Shown piece after piece: positions 1 through 5,815 of a stretch of DNA of 5,815 nucleotides. The stretch comes from an uncultured Alphaproteobacteria bacterium (GTDB lineage: Bacteria; Pseudomonadota; Alphaproteobacteria; Rhodobacterales; Rhodobacteraceae), in contig CAKMZE010000022.1 in NCBI GenBank assembly GCA_929200295.1, positions 23,269 through 29,083 on the forward strand, written 5' to 3'. The position numbers were made by a program, and so were the translations under genes. The notes beneath the pieces are model-generated. The model made no database searches. It had not been told where the DNA came from and was given only the letters and a program-made list of their open reading frames with translations. The stretch's first letter is position 1; each line of letters starts with the position of its first letter.

Positions 1-1111
1 CCCCGAGACGATCCATTGCATCAAATGGCATGCCGAAGCTGCCGATAAAATTTATGACCAAACCAGCCCCTCGGGTGATGATGCGATCAGCCTAATCGTG
101 CGTGAGCCTATTGGCGTTGTTGCCGCGATCTTGCCTTGGAATTTTCCGCTCATGATGCTGGCGTGGAAAATTGGCCCTGCGCTCGCGACAGGGTGTTCTG
201 TGATCGTAAAACCAGCCGAGCAAACATCCATGACCGCCTTGCGCGTGGCTGAGCTTGCTTTTGAGGCTGGTCTTCCGCGCGGCGTGCTACAGGTGCTCCC
301 CGGTGACGGGCCATCGGTTGGGGAACCGCTGGGGCGGCACAATGATATCGATCTTGTGACCTTTACCGGCTCAACAGACACCGGGCGGCGGTTCTTGCAT
401 TATGCCGCCGATAGCAATCTCAAACAGGTTGTTCTTGAGTGCGGCGGAAAGAACCCCGCAGTGGTGTTTGCCGATGCCGAAAACCTTGATCATGTGGCCG
501 AGAACGTTGTGAACGGCGCGTTTTGGAATGCCGGGCAAAACTGCTCGGCCGCGTCGCGTCTCATCGTGCATGCGGATGTCAAAGACGCACTGATGGAGCG
601 GATTGCCGCCCGTATGCGCGACTGGAAAACAGGCGATCCCTTGGACCCGATGAACCATATCGGCAGCTTAATCGATGCAGAACATTGCAAAAAGGTCCGC
701 AGCTATCTCGATACCGCTGGCGAGGGGCCGTTTGTCGAGCCGAGCATCTTTCACGTGGATAAAGACGATCCCAAAGCGCGCGACGAAATCTTTGGCCCGG
801 TACTTTGTGTGATCACCGTTGCCAGCGCGGATGAAGCAATCGCTGTTGCCAATGACACGGCTTATGGGCTGACAGCCTCGGTCTTTAGCGCCAGTAACCG
901 CACGGCCTTACGTGCGGCACGCGAGATCAAGGCAGGCACGGTCACTGTGAATTGCTACGGCGAGGGCGATATCACCACCCCCTTTGGTGGCTATAAACAG
1001 TCAGGCTTTGGCGGGCGTGATAACGGTCTGCATGCGCATGATCAGTATACTGAGTTGAAAACAATCTGGATCGATCTCAATGATCCCCGTGACGGAGACA
1101 ATATCGGATGA
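1..1111 (+). CDS. Aldehyde dehydrogenase, PuuC-like (5' truncated by window edge)
   Basis: NAD(P)-dependent aldehyde dehydrogenase, oxidising an aldehyde to its carboxylic acid in the cytoplasm. The frame is open from base 2 and gives 369 residues; by comparison with PuuC-type enzymes (about 495 residues) roughly 120 N-terminal residues lie upstream. A GTG at 98 is internal, not the start, because clear family sequence precedes it. Visible motifs, numbered from base 2: PWNFP (45-49), coenzyme-binding KPAE (70-73), FTGST (121-125), general-base Glu147 in LECGGK, nucleophile Cys181 in GQNCS, EIFGPV (262-267), and near the end TPFGGYKQSG plus YTELKTIWI, which strongly resembles the C-terminus of E. 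coli PuuC (gamma-glutamyl-gamma-aminobutyraldehyde dehydrogenase). The Glu-Cys spacing of 34 is canonical. The segment between Cys181 and EIFGPV is about 14 residues shorter than in PuuC. Its stop overlaps the next start. The family is certain; the substrate is not, though an amine-derived aldehyde fits the neighbours. Confidence 0.95.
   Translation, partial: PETIHCIKWHAEAADKIYDQTSPSGDDAISLIVREPIGVVAAILPWNFPLMMLAWKIGPALATGCSVIVKPAEQTSMTALRVAELAFEAGLPRGVLQVLPGDGPSVGEPLGRHNDIDLVTFTGSTDTGRRFLHYAADSNLKQVVLECGGKNPAVVFADAENLDHVAENVVNGAFWNAGQNCSAASRLIVHADVKDALMERIAARMRDWKTGDPLDPMNHIGSLIDAEHCKKVRSYLDTAGEGPFVEPSIFHVDKDDPKARDEIFGPVLCVITVASADEAIAVANDTAYGLTASVFSASNRTALRAAREIKAGTVTVNCYGEGDITTPFGGYKQSGFGGRDNGLHAHDQYTELKTIWIDLNDPRDGDNIG
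1094..1097 (+). promoter_or_regulatory. Ribosome binding site for the MttB-family gene
   Basis: GGAG lies 10 bases before the ATG at 1108, inside the end of the aldehyde dehydrogenase gene. It supports the ATG that overlaps the upstream stop (ATGA) as the start. The spacing is slightly long, so coupling to upstream translation probably also contributes. Confidence 0.5.
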
Positions 1112-2658
1112 GTGTTGACGCTGTTGGCAAGGTGCGGCGCGGGCGCGGTGCCCGCCAAGCCGCACGGCAGACCCGTGATATCGCGATGCTTCCCGCGCTC
1201 AAACGTGGCATTCCCCTGACCGAACCGATGGACGCTGAACAGATCGCGCGTATTGATGCGGCTTCCATGGATATCCTCGAAAACGTCGGTGTTGTCTTTC
1301 GCGATGAAATCGCGCTTGCTGATTGGCGCAAAGCGGGCGCTGATGTCCGGGGTGAAACGGTCTATCTCGACCGGGCCATGGTGCGCGAGCTGATCGAAAC
1401 GATCCCCGAGACATTTACCTACCACGCACGTGATCCGCAAAAAAATCTTCCCTTTGGCCGTGATCATGCGATGTTTATCCCGATGACTGGCGCGCCCTAT
1501 CTGCGGGACCGCGAAGATAATCGCCGTAATCCAACATTGGCCGACCTCGCAGATTTTCACAAACTGGCGCATATGCTGCCTGCAATGCAATCTTCTGCGC
1601 ACCACATTGTCGAACCCTATGATCATCCGATCAGCCACAGACATCTACGCATCACCTATTCATCGATGAAGCATTCCGACAAAACGTTTATGGGCATGAC
1701 CACCAGCCCAAAGAACGCCGAAGATGTGCTGGACATGGCCGCGATCCTCTTTGGAGAGGATTTCCTAGAAACCCATCCTGTGGTCACAGGCAATTGCAAC
1801 GGCAATTCCCCATTGGTTTGGGACGAAACCATGCTGGGCGCGATGCGCGCCTTTTGCCGCCGCAACCAGCCAGTGCTGTGCTCTCCCTTTGTGCTAGGTG
1901 GCGCCAATACGCCCGCCTCTGTCGCGCCAACGGTCGCGCAATTGAATGCAGAGGCGCTCAGCGCGCTTGCTTATACCCAAGTGATCCGCAAAGGTGCGCC
2001 TGCGATTTACGGACATTACCTGTCAACCGTTTCGATGAAGTCGGGCGCACCGATGGCTGGCACGCCTGAGATTAGCCTGATGAATTTTATGATTGGGCAA
2101 ATGGCCCGGTTTTATAAAGTGCCATGGCGGACCTCAAACACATTAGGCGGGGCGAAAACATTTGACGCCCAAGCCGGATATGAAAGTGCGACAACACTGA
2201 TGGCTGTACTCATGTCAGGGGCCAATTACATCTGGCATTCTGCGGGCTGGAACGAGGCAGGCATGCATTGTTCAATGGCGAAATTCGTGGTCGATGCCGA
2301 ACAATGCGCCATGGGTTACCGCATGGCACAAGGGATCAATTGGGACGACTTTGATGAGGCGCTCAAGGCCGTGGGCGATATTGGTCCCGGTGGCCATTAC
2401 CTTGGCCATCCGCATACGCTCGAAAACTTCCAACGCGCGTTTTTCATGCCCGAGCTGTTTGACAACAACTCAATCGAACAATGGCAGGCCGAGGGCGCAC
2501 ATGAGATTAACGCCCGCGCGCTCAAACGTGTGGGTGATCTCTTGGGTGACTATGAAGAGCCCAAGCTTGACCCCGGTGTTGACGAGGCTTTGCAGGCCTA
2601 TATTGCGAAACGCGAGCGTGAAATTCCCGCCGCAGACGCACTCAATCAGGATCATTAA
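1108..2658 (+). CDS. Trimethylamine methyltransferase (MttB/COG5598) superfamily protein, non-pyrrolysine type
   Basis: Complete 516-residue member of the MttB superfamily, TIM-barrel methyltransferases that move a methyl group from a methylated amine to a corrinoid protein in the cytoplasm. True MttB uses pyrrolysine (an in-frame TAG) on trimethylamine. This gene has no internal TAG, so it belongs to the non-pyrrolysine branch, whose characterised members (MtgB, MtpB, MtcB) use quaternary amines such as glycine betaine, proline betaine or carnitine. Family-like segments: a basic N-terminus (residues 8-23), the opening helix near 42-60, DAQAGYES (353-360), GANYIWHSAGW (371-381), VVDAEQ (394-399), HYLGHPHTLENF (430-441) and DNNSIEQWQAEG (452-463). 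Length and collinearity look like intact alphaproteobacterial homologues. The start is the ATG overlapping the upstream TGA. No corrinoid protein gene is visible beside it. The family is confident; the substrate is unknown. Confidence 0.92.
   Translation: MSVDAVGKVRRGRGARQAARQTRDIAMLPALKRGIPLTEPMDAEQIARIDAASMDILENVGVVFRDEIALADWRKAGADVRGETVYLDRAMVRELIETIPETFTYHARDPQKNLPFGRDHAMFIPMTGAPYLRDREDNRRNPTLADLADFHKLAHMLPAMQSSAHHIVEPYDHPISHRHLRITYSSMKHSDKTFMGMTTSPKNAEDVLDMAAILFGEDFLETHPVVTGNCNGNSPLVWDETMLGAMRAFCRRNQPVLCSPFVLGGANTPASVAPTVAQLNAEALSALAYTQVIRKGAPAIYGHYLSTVSMKSGAPMAGTPEISLMNFMIGQMARFYKVPWRTSNTLGGAKTFDAQAGYESATTLMAVLMSGANYIWHSAGWNEAGMHCSMAKFVVDAEQCAMGYRMAQGINWDDFDEALKAVGDIGPGGHYLGHPHTLENFQRAFFMPELFDNNSIEQWQAEGAHEINARALKRVGDLLGDYEEPKLDPGVDEALQAYIAKREREIPAADALNQDH
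2648..2651 (+). promoter_or_regulatory. Ribosome binding site for the VOC gene
   Basis: AGGA lies 8 bases before the ATG at 2660. This favours that ATG, one base after the upstream TAA, over any start further upstream in the same open frame, which extends back to 2294 only as a shadow of the MttB-family gene. Confidence 0.55.
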
Positions 2659-2659
2659 G

Positions 2660-3661
2660 ATGGCGCATGGTCGCTTTGTCTGGTGTGATCTTTCGGCGCA
2701 TGATGCCCAGACATCCCGCCGTTTTTACAGCGACACCTTAGGCTGGGTGATGCATGACGACCAAGGCTATGCCACGGCAACAATTGCCCGCCAACCGGTG
2801 GCCGGGCATTTCCAAATGCCGCAAGCCTTTATCGACATGAAGATGCCCGCCTTTTGGATGTCTTATATCTCTGTTGATGATATCCAAGCGACTGTAACGC
2901 AGGCCAAGGCGCTTGGTGGCAAAGTCGAGCTTGGCCCAAAACCATTTGATGCAGGCGGACAATATGCTTTGATCCGCGACCCTTTGGGTGCAGGTTTCAC
3001 AGTCTATCAAGGTGATGCATTACAAGGCGCAACAGCAGGTCACACTATGCGGGCAGGTCACGGGCTCTTTGTCTCGGATGCTGATGCGATCATACCGTTT
3101 TATGCGGCGCTCTTTGGCTGGCAATTCGAAGCAGCAGGTCAAAACATCCATGCAGCCACATTGCAGGGCGAACATTTGTTCTACTGCCATAGCATCCCCG
3201 ATCCCGCTGTACGCGGGAAGGAACAGTTTTGGGCGGTGTACTTTGCAGCATCTGATTTAGATGCAATGGCGAAAAAGATCGGCTCAGCAGGAGGCACCGT
3301 CATCAGCAAAACCGATTTACCCGAAGGGCCCGCCCTATGGGCGCATGACCCTGATGGGGCTGTTTTTGCACTGCTCCAAACCAAACGCAAAGCTATTGCG
3401 CCCAAGCCCCCATTTCTCGCATGGATTGGGATCGCACTGATCCTGATCTCATCCTTTACGCCCCAGCTTTGGCCATGGGTGATCTTTCTCGGACTTTGGG
3501 CCTATACAGGCCTCCGTGATCGGGCGACCTATCTTTTCCAACAGATTGAACGGGCAAAACACCCGCTCACTTATTGGGCCATTATCGGGACATATGCGCT
3601 GCTCTTTGCGCTTACACTTTGGCTCGCACTGACCGGAGATGCATATGCAGTTTCAGGGTAA
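2660..3661 (+). CDS. Two-domain VOC (glyoxalase/bleomycin-resistance fold) protein with C-terminal membrane segments
   Basis: A 333-residue protein with two VOC-like halves followed by a hydrophobic tail. Half one (about 1-118) starts GRFVWCDLSAHD, contains RRFYSDTLGW (20-29) and ends with the typical DPLGAGFTVYQ (108-117). Half two (about 132-241) contains PFYAALFGW (146-154), VYFAASDLDAM (193-203) and DPDGAVFALLQ (230-240). This layout resembles COG3324-type proteins predicted to be lactoylglutathione-lyase related; the reaction is not predictable. Cys9 stands where many relatives have a metal-binding His in the first strand (from memory of the family), so metal binding in half one may differ. 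Residues 252-267, 270-285 and 305-324 are strongly hydrophobic, with a charged stretch between (RDRATYLFQQIERAK, 286-300), suggesting two or three membrane helices and anchoring to the inner membrane. No N-terminal signal peptide is seen, so the VOC part should be cytoplasmic. One base separates it from the upstream gene; it overlaps the downstream SDR. Confidence 0.87.
   Translation: MAHGRFVWCDLSAHDAQTSRRFYSDTLGWVMHDDQGYATATIARQPVAGHFQMPQAFIDMKMPAFWMSYISVDDIQATVTQAKALGGKVELGPKPFDAGGQYALIRDPLGAGFTVYQGDALQGATAGHTMRAGHGLFVSDADAIIPFYAALFGWQFEAAGQNIHAATLQGEHLFYCHSIPDPAVRGKEQFWAVYFAASDLDAMAKKIGSAGGTVISKTDLPEGPALWAHDPDGAVFALLQTKRKAIAPKPPFLAWIGIALILISSFTPQLWPWVIFLGLWAYTGLRDRATYLFQQIERAKHPLTYWAIIGTYALLFALTLWLALTGDAYAVSG
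3635..3638 (+). promoter_or_regulatory. Ribosome binding site that decides the start of the first SDR
   Basis: GGAG is 6 bases before the ATG at 3645 but directly abuts the other in-frame ATG at 3639, which would leave no spacer. The ATG at 3645 is therefore preferred. The site lies within the last codons of the VOC gene. Confidence 0.65.
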
Positions 3662-4370
3662 AAATGTGTTAATCACAGGTGCCGCAGGCGGCATTGGACA
3701 AGCATTGGTCAATGCATTTCGGGATCAAGGTGCACGCGTGGCTGTGACAGATCGCGATACATCACAGATTACGGCTGATGCGCATTTTGATGGGGACCTT
3801 TGCGATGGCGGTTTTTGTGACGGCTTGCCTACACGCGCCGCCTCTGCCTTGGGCGGGCTCGACATTCTTTGCAACAATGCAGGGGTGATCACCCGCGGCA
3901 ATATCACGACAGCAACAGATGCAGATTATGCGCTGACCATGGGCGTGAATGTTGAGGCCCCGTTTCGGCTGTGCCGCGCGGCGATCCCTTTGATGGGACA
4001 CGGCAGTGCTATTGTGAACACCTCATCATGTTGGGGATTGCGCCCCGGTCCGGATCATCCGCTTTACGTCATGTCAAAGGCGGCGATTGCATCGCTCACC
4101 CAATGTTTGGGGCGCGATCACGCACCAGATGGCATTCGCGTGAACGCCGTCTGCCCCAATGAGGTGAACACCCCGATGATCCGTTCGGGCTTTGAAATCC
4201 GCGGGCTTGATCCAGATCAAGCCATTGCTGAGCTGAACGCATCCGTCCCATTGGGCCGCATTGCAGAACCTGATGATATTGTTGATGTGATCTTGTTTTT
4301 AGCGTCAGATGCGGCGCGTTACGTGACAGGAAGCCTGATCGAAGTGAACGGAGGCAAGGCGGTTATATGA
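3645..4370 (+). CDS. Short-chain dehydrogenase/reductase (classical SDR, NAD-type signature)
   Basis: Classical SDR of 241 residues from the ATG at 3645 (243 from 3639), normal for the family; it oxidises an alcohol or reduces a carbonyl in the cytoplasm. Visible: nucleotide-binding TGAAGGIG (11-18), Asp36 at the end of the second strand (VAVTD), which usually selects NAD(H) over NADP(H), NNAG (77-80), Asn102, and the catalytic set Ser128, Tyr141 and Lys145 with the canonical Ser-Tyr spacing of 13 and YxxxK. The segment after the active site reads CPNEVNTPM, where PG is more usual than PN. The C-terminus carries VTGSLIEVNGG. It overlaps the VOC gene by 17 bases and its TGA overlaps the next ATG, so it is probably coupled to both. 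The substrate is unknown. FabG-like fatty acid synthesis is an alternative, but the operon context favours catabolism of a small molecule. Confidence 0.92.
   Translation: MQFQGKNVLITGAAGGIGQALVNAFRDQGARVAVTDRDTSQITADAHFDGDLCDGGFCDGLPTRAASALGGLDILCNNAGVITRGNITTATDADYALTMGVNVEAPFRLCRAAIPLMGHGSAIVNTSSCWGLRPGPDHPLYVMSKAAIASLTQCLGRDHAPDGIRVNAVCPNEVNTPMIRSGFEIRGLDPDQAIAELNASVPLGRIAEPDDIVDVILFLASDAARYVTGSLIEVNGGKAVI
4350..4359 (+). promoter_or_regulatory. Ribosome binding site region for the second SDR
   Basis: GGAGG (4350-4354) lies 12 bases and AAGG (4356-4359) 7 bases before the ATG at 4367. Either could serve; the second has the better spacing. The sequence also encodes the conserved NGG near the C-terminus of the upstream SDR, so part of the match may come from protein conservation. 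Confidence 0.45.
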
Positions 4371-5113
4371 GCCAATCAGCCCCAAACCGCTTTGCAGGGA
4401 AAACAGCTCTGGTCACCGGCGCCTCATCCGGCATGGGTCAGGCCACAGCGCAGCTGTTAGCAGACGCAGGCGCGCGCGTCTTTACAGCGCAACGGCGCGG
4501 CGCGGGGTATGAAGATATTACCGCCGATATGTCTGATCCTACGGCACCAAAGCAAGTGATTGATCATATCCGCTCCACCGCTGGCCAGCTTGATATCTTG
4601 ATTAACAATGCCGGGATTATGCGTGAAGGCACAGTTGAGGAAACATCACTTGCGGATTGGCACGCGCAAATCGCTGTGAACCTCACAGCGCCCTTTTTAC
4701 TGATCCGTCACGCGATGCCGCTTTTGCGCGCAGCACATGGCGCAATTGTCAACGTCGGCTCTATCGAGGGGTTGGGCAACAACCCGCGCCATCCGGCTTA
4801 TGGCGCGTCCAAGGCCGGGCTACATGGGCTCACCCGCGCTGTTGCTGTGGATCATGGACCTGACGGCGTGCGCTGCAATGCGGTTGCCCCCGGCTGGATC
4901 AACACACCGCTGAATGAGAATTTCATCGATAGCATGGATGACCCAGAGACCTTTCGCCAAGAGATCGGTCAAATCCACCCGCTCAGGCGCACTGGCGCCC
5001 CTGCTGAGGTGGCCACCCTGATCTGCTGGCTTGCCAGTGATGACGCCTCATTTGTAACCGGACAAGTCTGGACCATTGATGGCGGGCGTATGAGCCAGCT
5101 CAGCCTGCCATGA
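4367..5113 (+). CDS. Short-chain dehydrogenase/reductase (classical SDR, NADP-like signature)
   Basis: Second classical SDR in tandem, 248 residues. Visible: TGASSGMG (18-25), NNAG (80-83), Asn105, and the catalytic Ser132, Tyr145 and Lys149 with correct spacing. It also has the standard APGWINTPL after the active site and FVTGQVWTIDGG near the C-terminus. The second strand ends in TAQRRG (40-45), which lacks the acidic residue of its neighbour and has two arginines; in this superfamily that usually goes with NADP(H), but it is only a prediction. The two SDRs share the fold but differ widely outside the motifs, so this is not a recent duplication. The start ATG overlaps the upstream TGA and its own stop overlaps the next start. 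The substrate is unknown; a partnership with the first SDR, such as oxidation then reduction of the same hydroxyl, is possible but speculative. Confidence 0.92.
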   Translation: MSQSAPNRFAGKTALVTGASSGMGQATAQLLADAGARVFTAQRRGAGYEDITADMSDPTAPKQVIDHIRSTAGQLDILINNAGIMREGTVEETSLADWHAQIAVNLTAPFLLIRHAMPLLRAAHGAIVNVGSIEGLGNNPRHPAYGASKAGLHGLTRAVAVDHGPDGVRCNAVAPGWINTPLNENFIDSMDDPETFRQEIGQIHPLRRTGAPAEVATLICWLASDDASFVTGQVWTIDGGRMSQLSLP

Positions 5114-5815
5114 AGGTCGCACGTCTTCCCATAGACCCCGGCCCTGCGGGATGGAATGCGGTTCTGCCAGCCCCTGATGCGGCCACGCCATTGGTGGGGG
5201 ACGCTAAAGCCGATTGGCTTATTATTGGCGCAGGCTTCGCAGGGCTGTCTGCGGCGCGCAGGCTTACACAGCTCTGCCCAAACGATCATATCATTGTGCT
5301 TGACGCGGCCCGCATAGCGGATGGCCCAGCGGGCCGCAATTCAGGTTTCATGATCGACCTGCCGCATGATTTATCATCTGGCAATTATAGCGGCGCTTTA
5401 GAGGGCGATTTGGCCCAAACCGCCGATAACCGACGTGGGATAACTTTTGCCGCTGAAATGGCCGCTGAGTTCCGGCTTTCGGCTGAGGCATTTTCCCTGA
5501 GCGGCAAAATCAATGGCGCGGCAACAGACAAAGGCCAAGCGCATAATATCGACTTTGCCAAACATCTCGCAGCAATGGATGAGCCGCATGAGCTGCTTGA
5601 TGCCGCGAAAATGAAGGCCATCACGGGAACCACATATTACCAAAACGGGCTTTTTACGCCCGGCACCGCGATGATCCAGCCTGCGCATTATATTCGCGGT
5701 ATTGCACAAGGTTTACGCGACGCGGGCGTGGCAATTCATGAAAATTCACCTGTCACAGCACTTGAGAAAAGCGGTGATTGGATCGCGACGACACCGCAAG
5801 GATCGCTGCGCGCAC
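5110..5815 (+). CDS. FAD-dependent oxidoreductase, DAO/PuuB-like (3' truncated by window edge)
   Basis: The N-terminal 235 residues of a flavoprotein; the frame is open to the window end. After a 35-residue leader containing GW (14-15) and PLVGD (27-31), residues 36-65 form an FAD-binding Rossmann unit: WLIIGAGFAGLSAA with GxGxxG at 40-45 and Asp65 closing the second strand (IIVLD) to bind the adenosine ribose. GPAGRNSGF (72-80) follows, matching the GRN-G motif of D-amino-acid-oxidase-fold enzymes such as gamma-glutamylputrescine oxidase PuuB. The family typically oxidises a C-N bond of an amine or amino acid, using oxygen or another acceptor. With the PuuC-like dehydrogenase at the other end of the operon, an amine to aldehyde to acid sequence is plausible. 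The ATG overlaps the upstream TGA and no strong ribosome site precedes it, suggesting translational coupling. The substrate-binding and C-terminal parts lie outside the window, so the assignment stays at family level. Confidence 0.88.
   Translation, partial: MKVARLPIDPGPAGWNAVLPAPDAATPLVGDAKADWLIIGAGFAGLSAARRLTQLCPNDHIIVLDAARIADGPAGRNSGFMIDLPHDLSSGNYSGALEGDLAQTADNRRGITFAAEMAAEFRLSAEAFSLSGKINGAATDKGQAHNIDFAKHLAAMDEPHELLDAAKMKAITGTTYYQNGLFTPGTAMIQPAHYIRGIAQGLRDAGVAIHENSPVTALEKSGDWIATTPQGSLRA

Noticed and set aside
1042..1644. 200-residue minus-strand open frame across the aldehyde dehydrogenase and MttB-family junction
   Set aside because: It lies antisense to two well-supported genes, shows no recognisable domain, and its composition is that of a shadow frame.
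1108..2658. Possible pyrrolysine-containing MttB
   Set aside because: The open frame runs the full family length with no internal TAG, so there is no sign of pyrrolysine.
2294..2659. Upstream extension of the VOC reading frame inside the MttB-family gene
   Set aside because: The extension is out-of-frame MttB coding sequence; VOC homology begins at the ATG at 2660, which has its own ribosome binding site.
3202..3218. Small inverted repeat (CCCGC, 5-base loop, GCGGG) that could form a hairpin
   Set aside because: It sits in the middle of the VOC coding region, has only a 6-base-pair stem and no following T-run, so it is not a credible terminator or operator.
3639..3644. Alternative ATG for the first SDR, two codons upstream
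   Set aside because: It directly abuts the GGAG at 3635-3638 with no spacer, while the ATG at 3645 has a 6-base spacer.
5385..5709. Two overlapping minus-strand open frames at the right end
   Set aside because: They are antisense to the FAD oxidoreductase, whose motifs and continuous frame explain the region; neither has recognisable protein features.

Overview
The window is a fragment of a bacterial catabolic operon. All six genes lie on the + strand, coding is almost continuous, and both end genes are cut by the window edges. Base composition looks moderately GC-rich by eye (about mid-50s percent, not computed). The protein sequences resemble those of marine Alphaproteobacteria, especially Rhodobacterales (Roseobacter-type). 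That placement comes from family resemblance recalled without a search, so it is provisional.

Layout from left to right: (1) 1-1111, the C-terminal part of a PuuC-like NAD(P)-dependent aldehyde dehydrogenase; (2) 1108-2658, a complete non-pyrrolysine member of the trimethylamine methyltransferase (MttB/COG5598) superfamily; (3) 2660-3661, a two-domain VOC (glyoxalase/bleomycin-resistance fold) protein with an unexpected C-terminal membrane region; (4) 3645-4370, a short-chain dehydrogenase/reductase (SDR) with an NAD-type acidic signature; (5) 4367-5113, a second SDR with a basic, NADP-like signature; (6) 5110-5815, the N-terminal 235 residues of an FAD-dependent oxidoreductase of the DAO/PuuB type.

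The junctions are very tight: ATGA stop/start overlaps at 1108, 4367 and 5110, one spacer base at 2659, and a 16-17 base overlap at 3645-3661. No promoter, terminator, RNA gene, mobile element or repeat array was seen, and no gene-free stretch exceeds a few bases. The genes are most likely co-transcribed and translationally coupled, with the promoter upstream of base 1.

Taken together, the genes suggest breakdown of a methylated or quaternary amine (a betaine-like compound). The MttB-family protein would remove a methyl group, the FAD enzyme would oxidise an amine, the SDRs would interconvert hydroxyl and keto groups, and the aldehyde dehydrogenase would oxidise the resulting aldehyde. The substrate cannot be read from the sequence. 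No corrinoid protein, the expected methyl acceptor of MttB-type enzymes, is encoded here. The oddest single feature is the membrane tail on the VOC protein.
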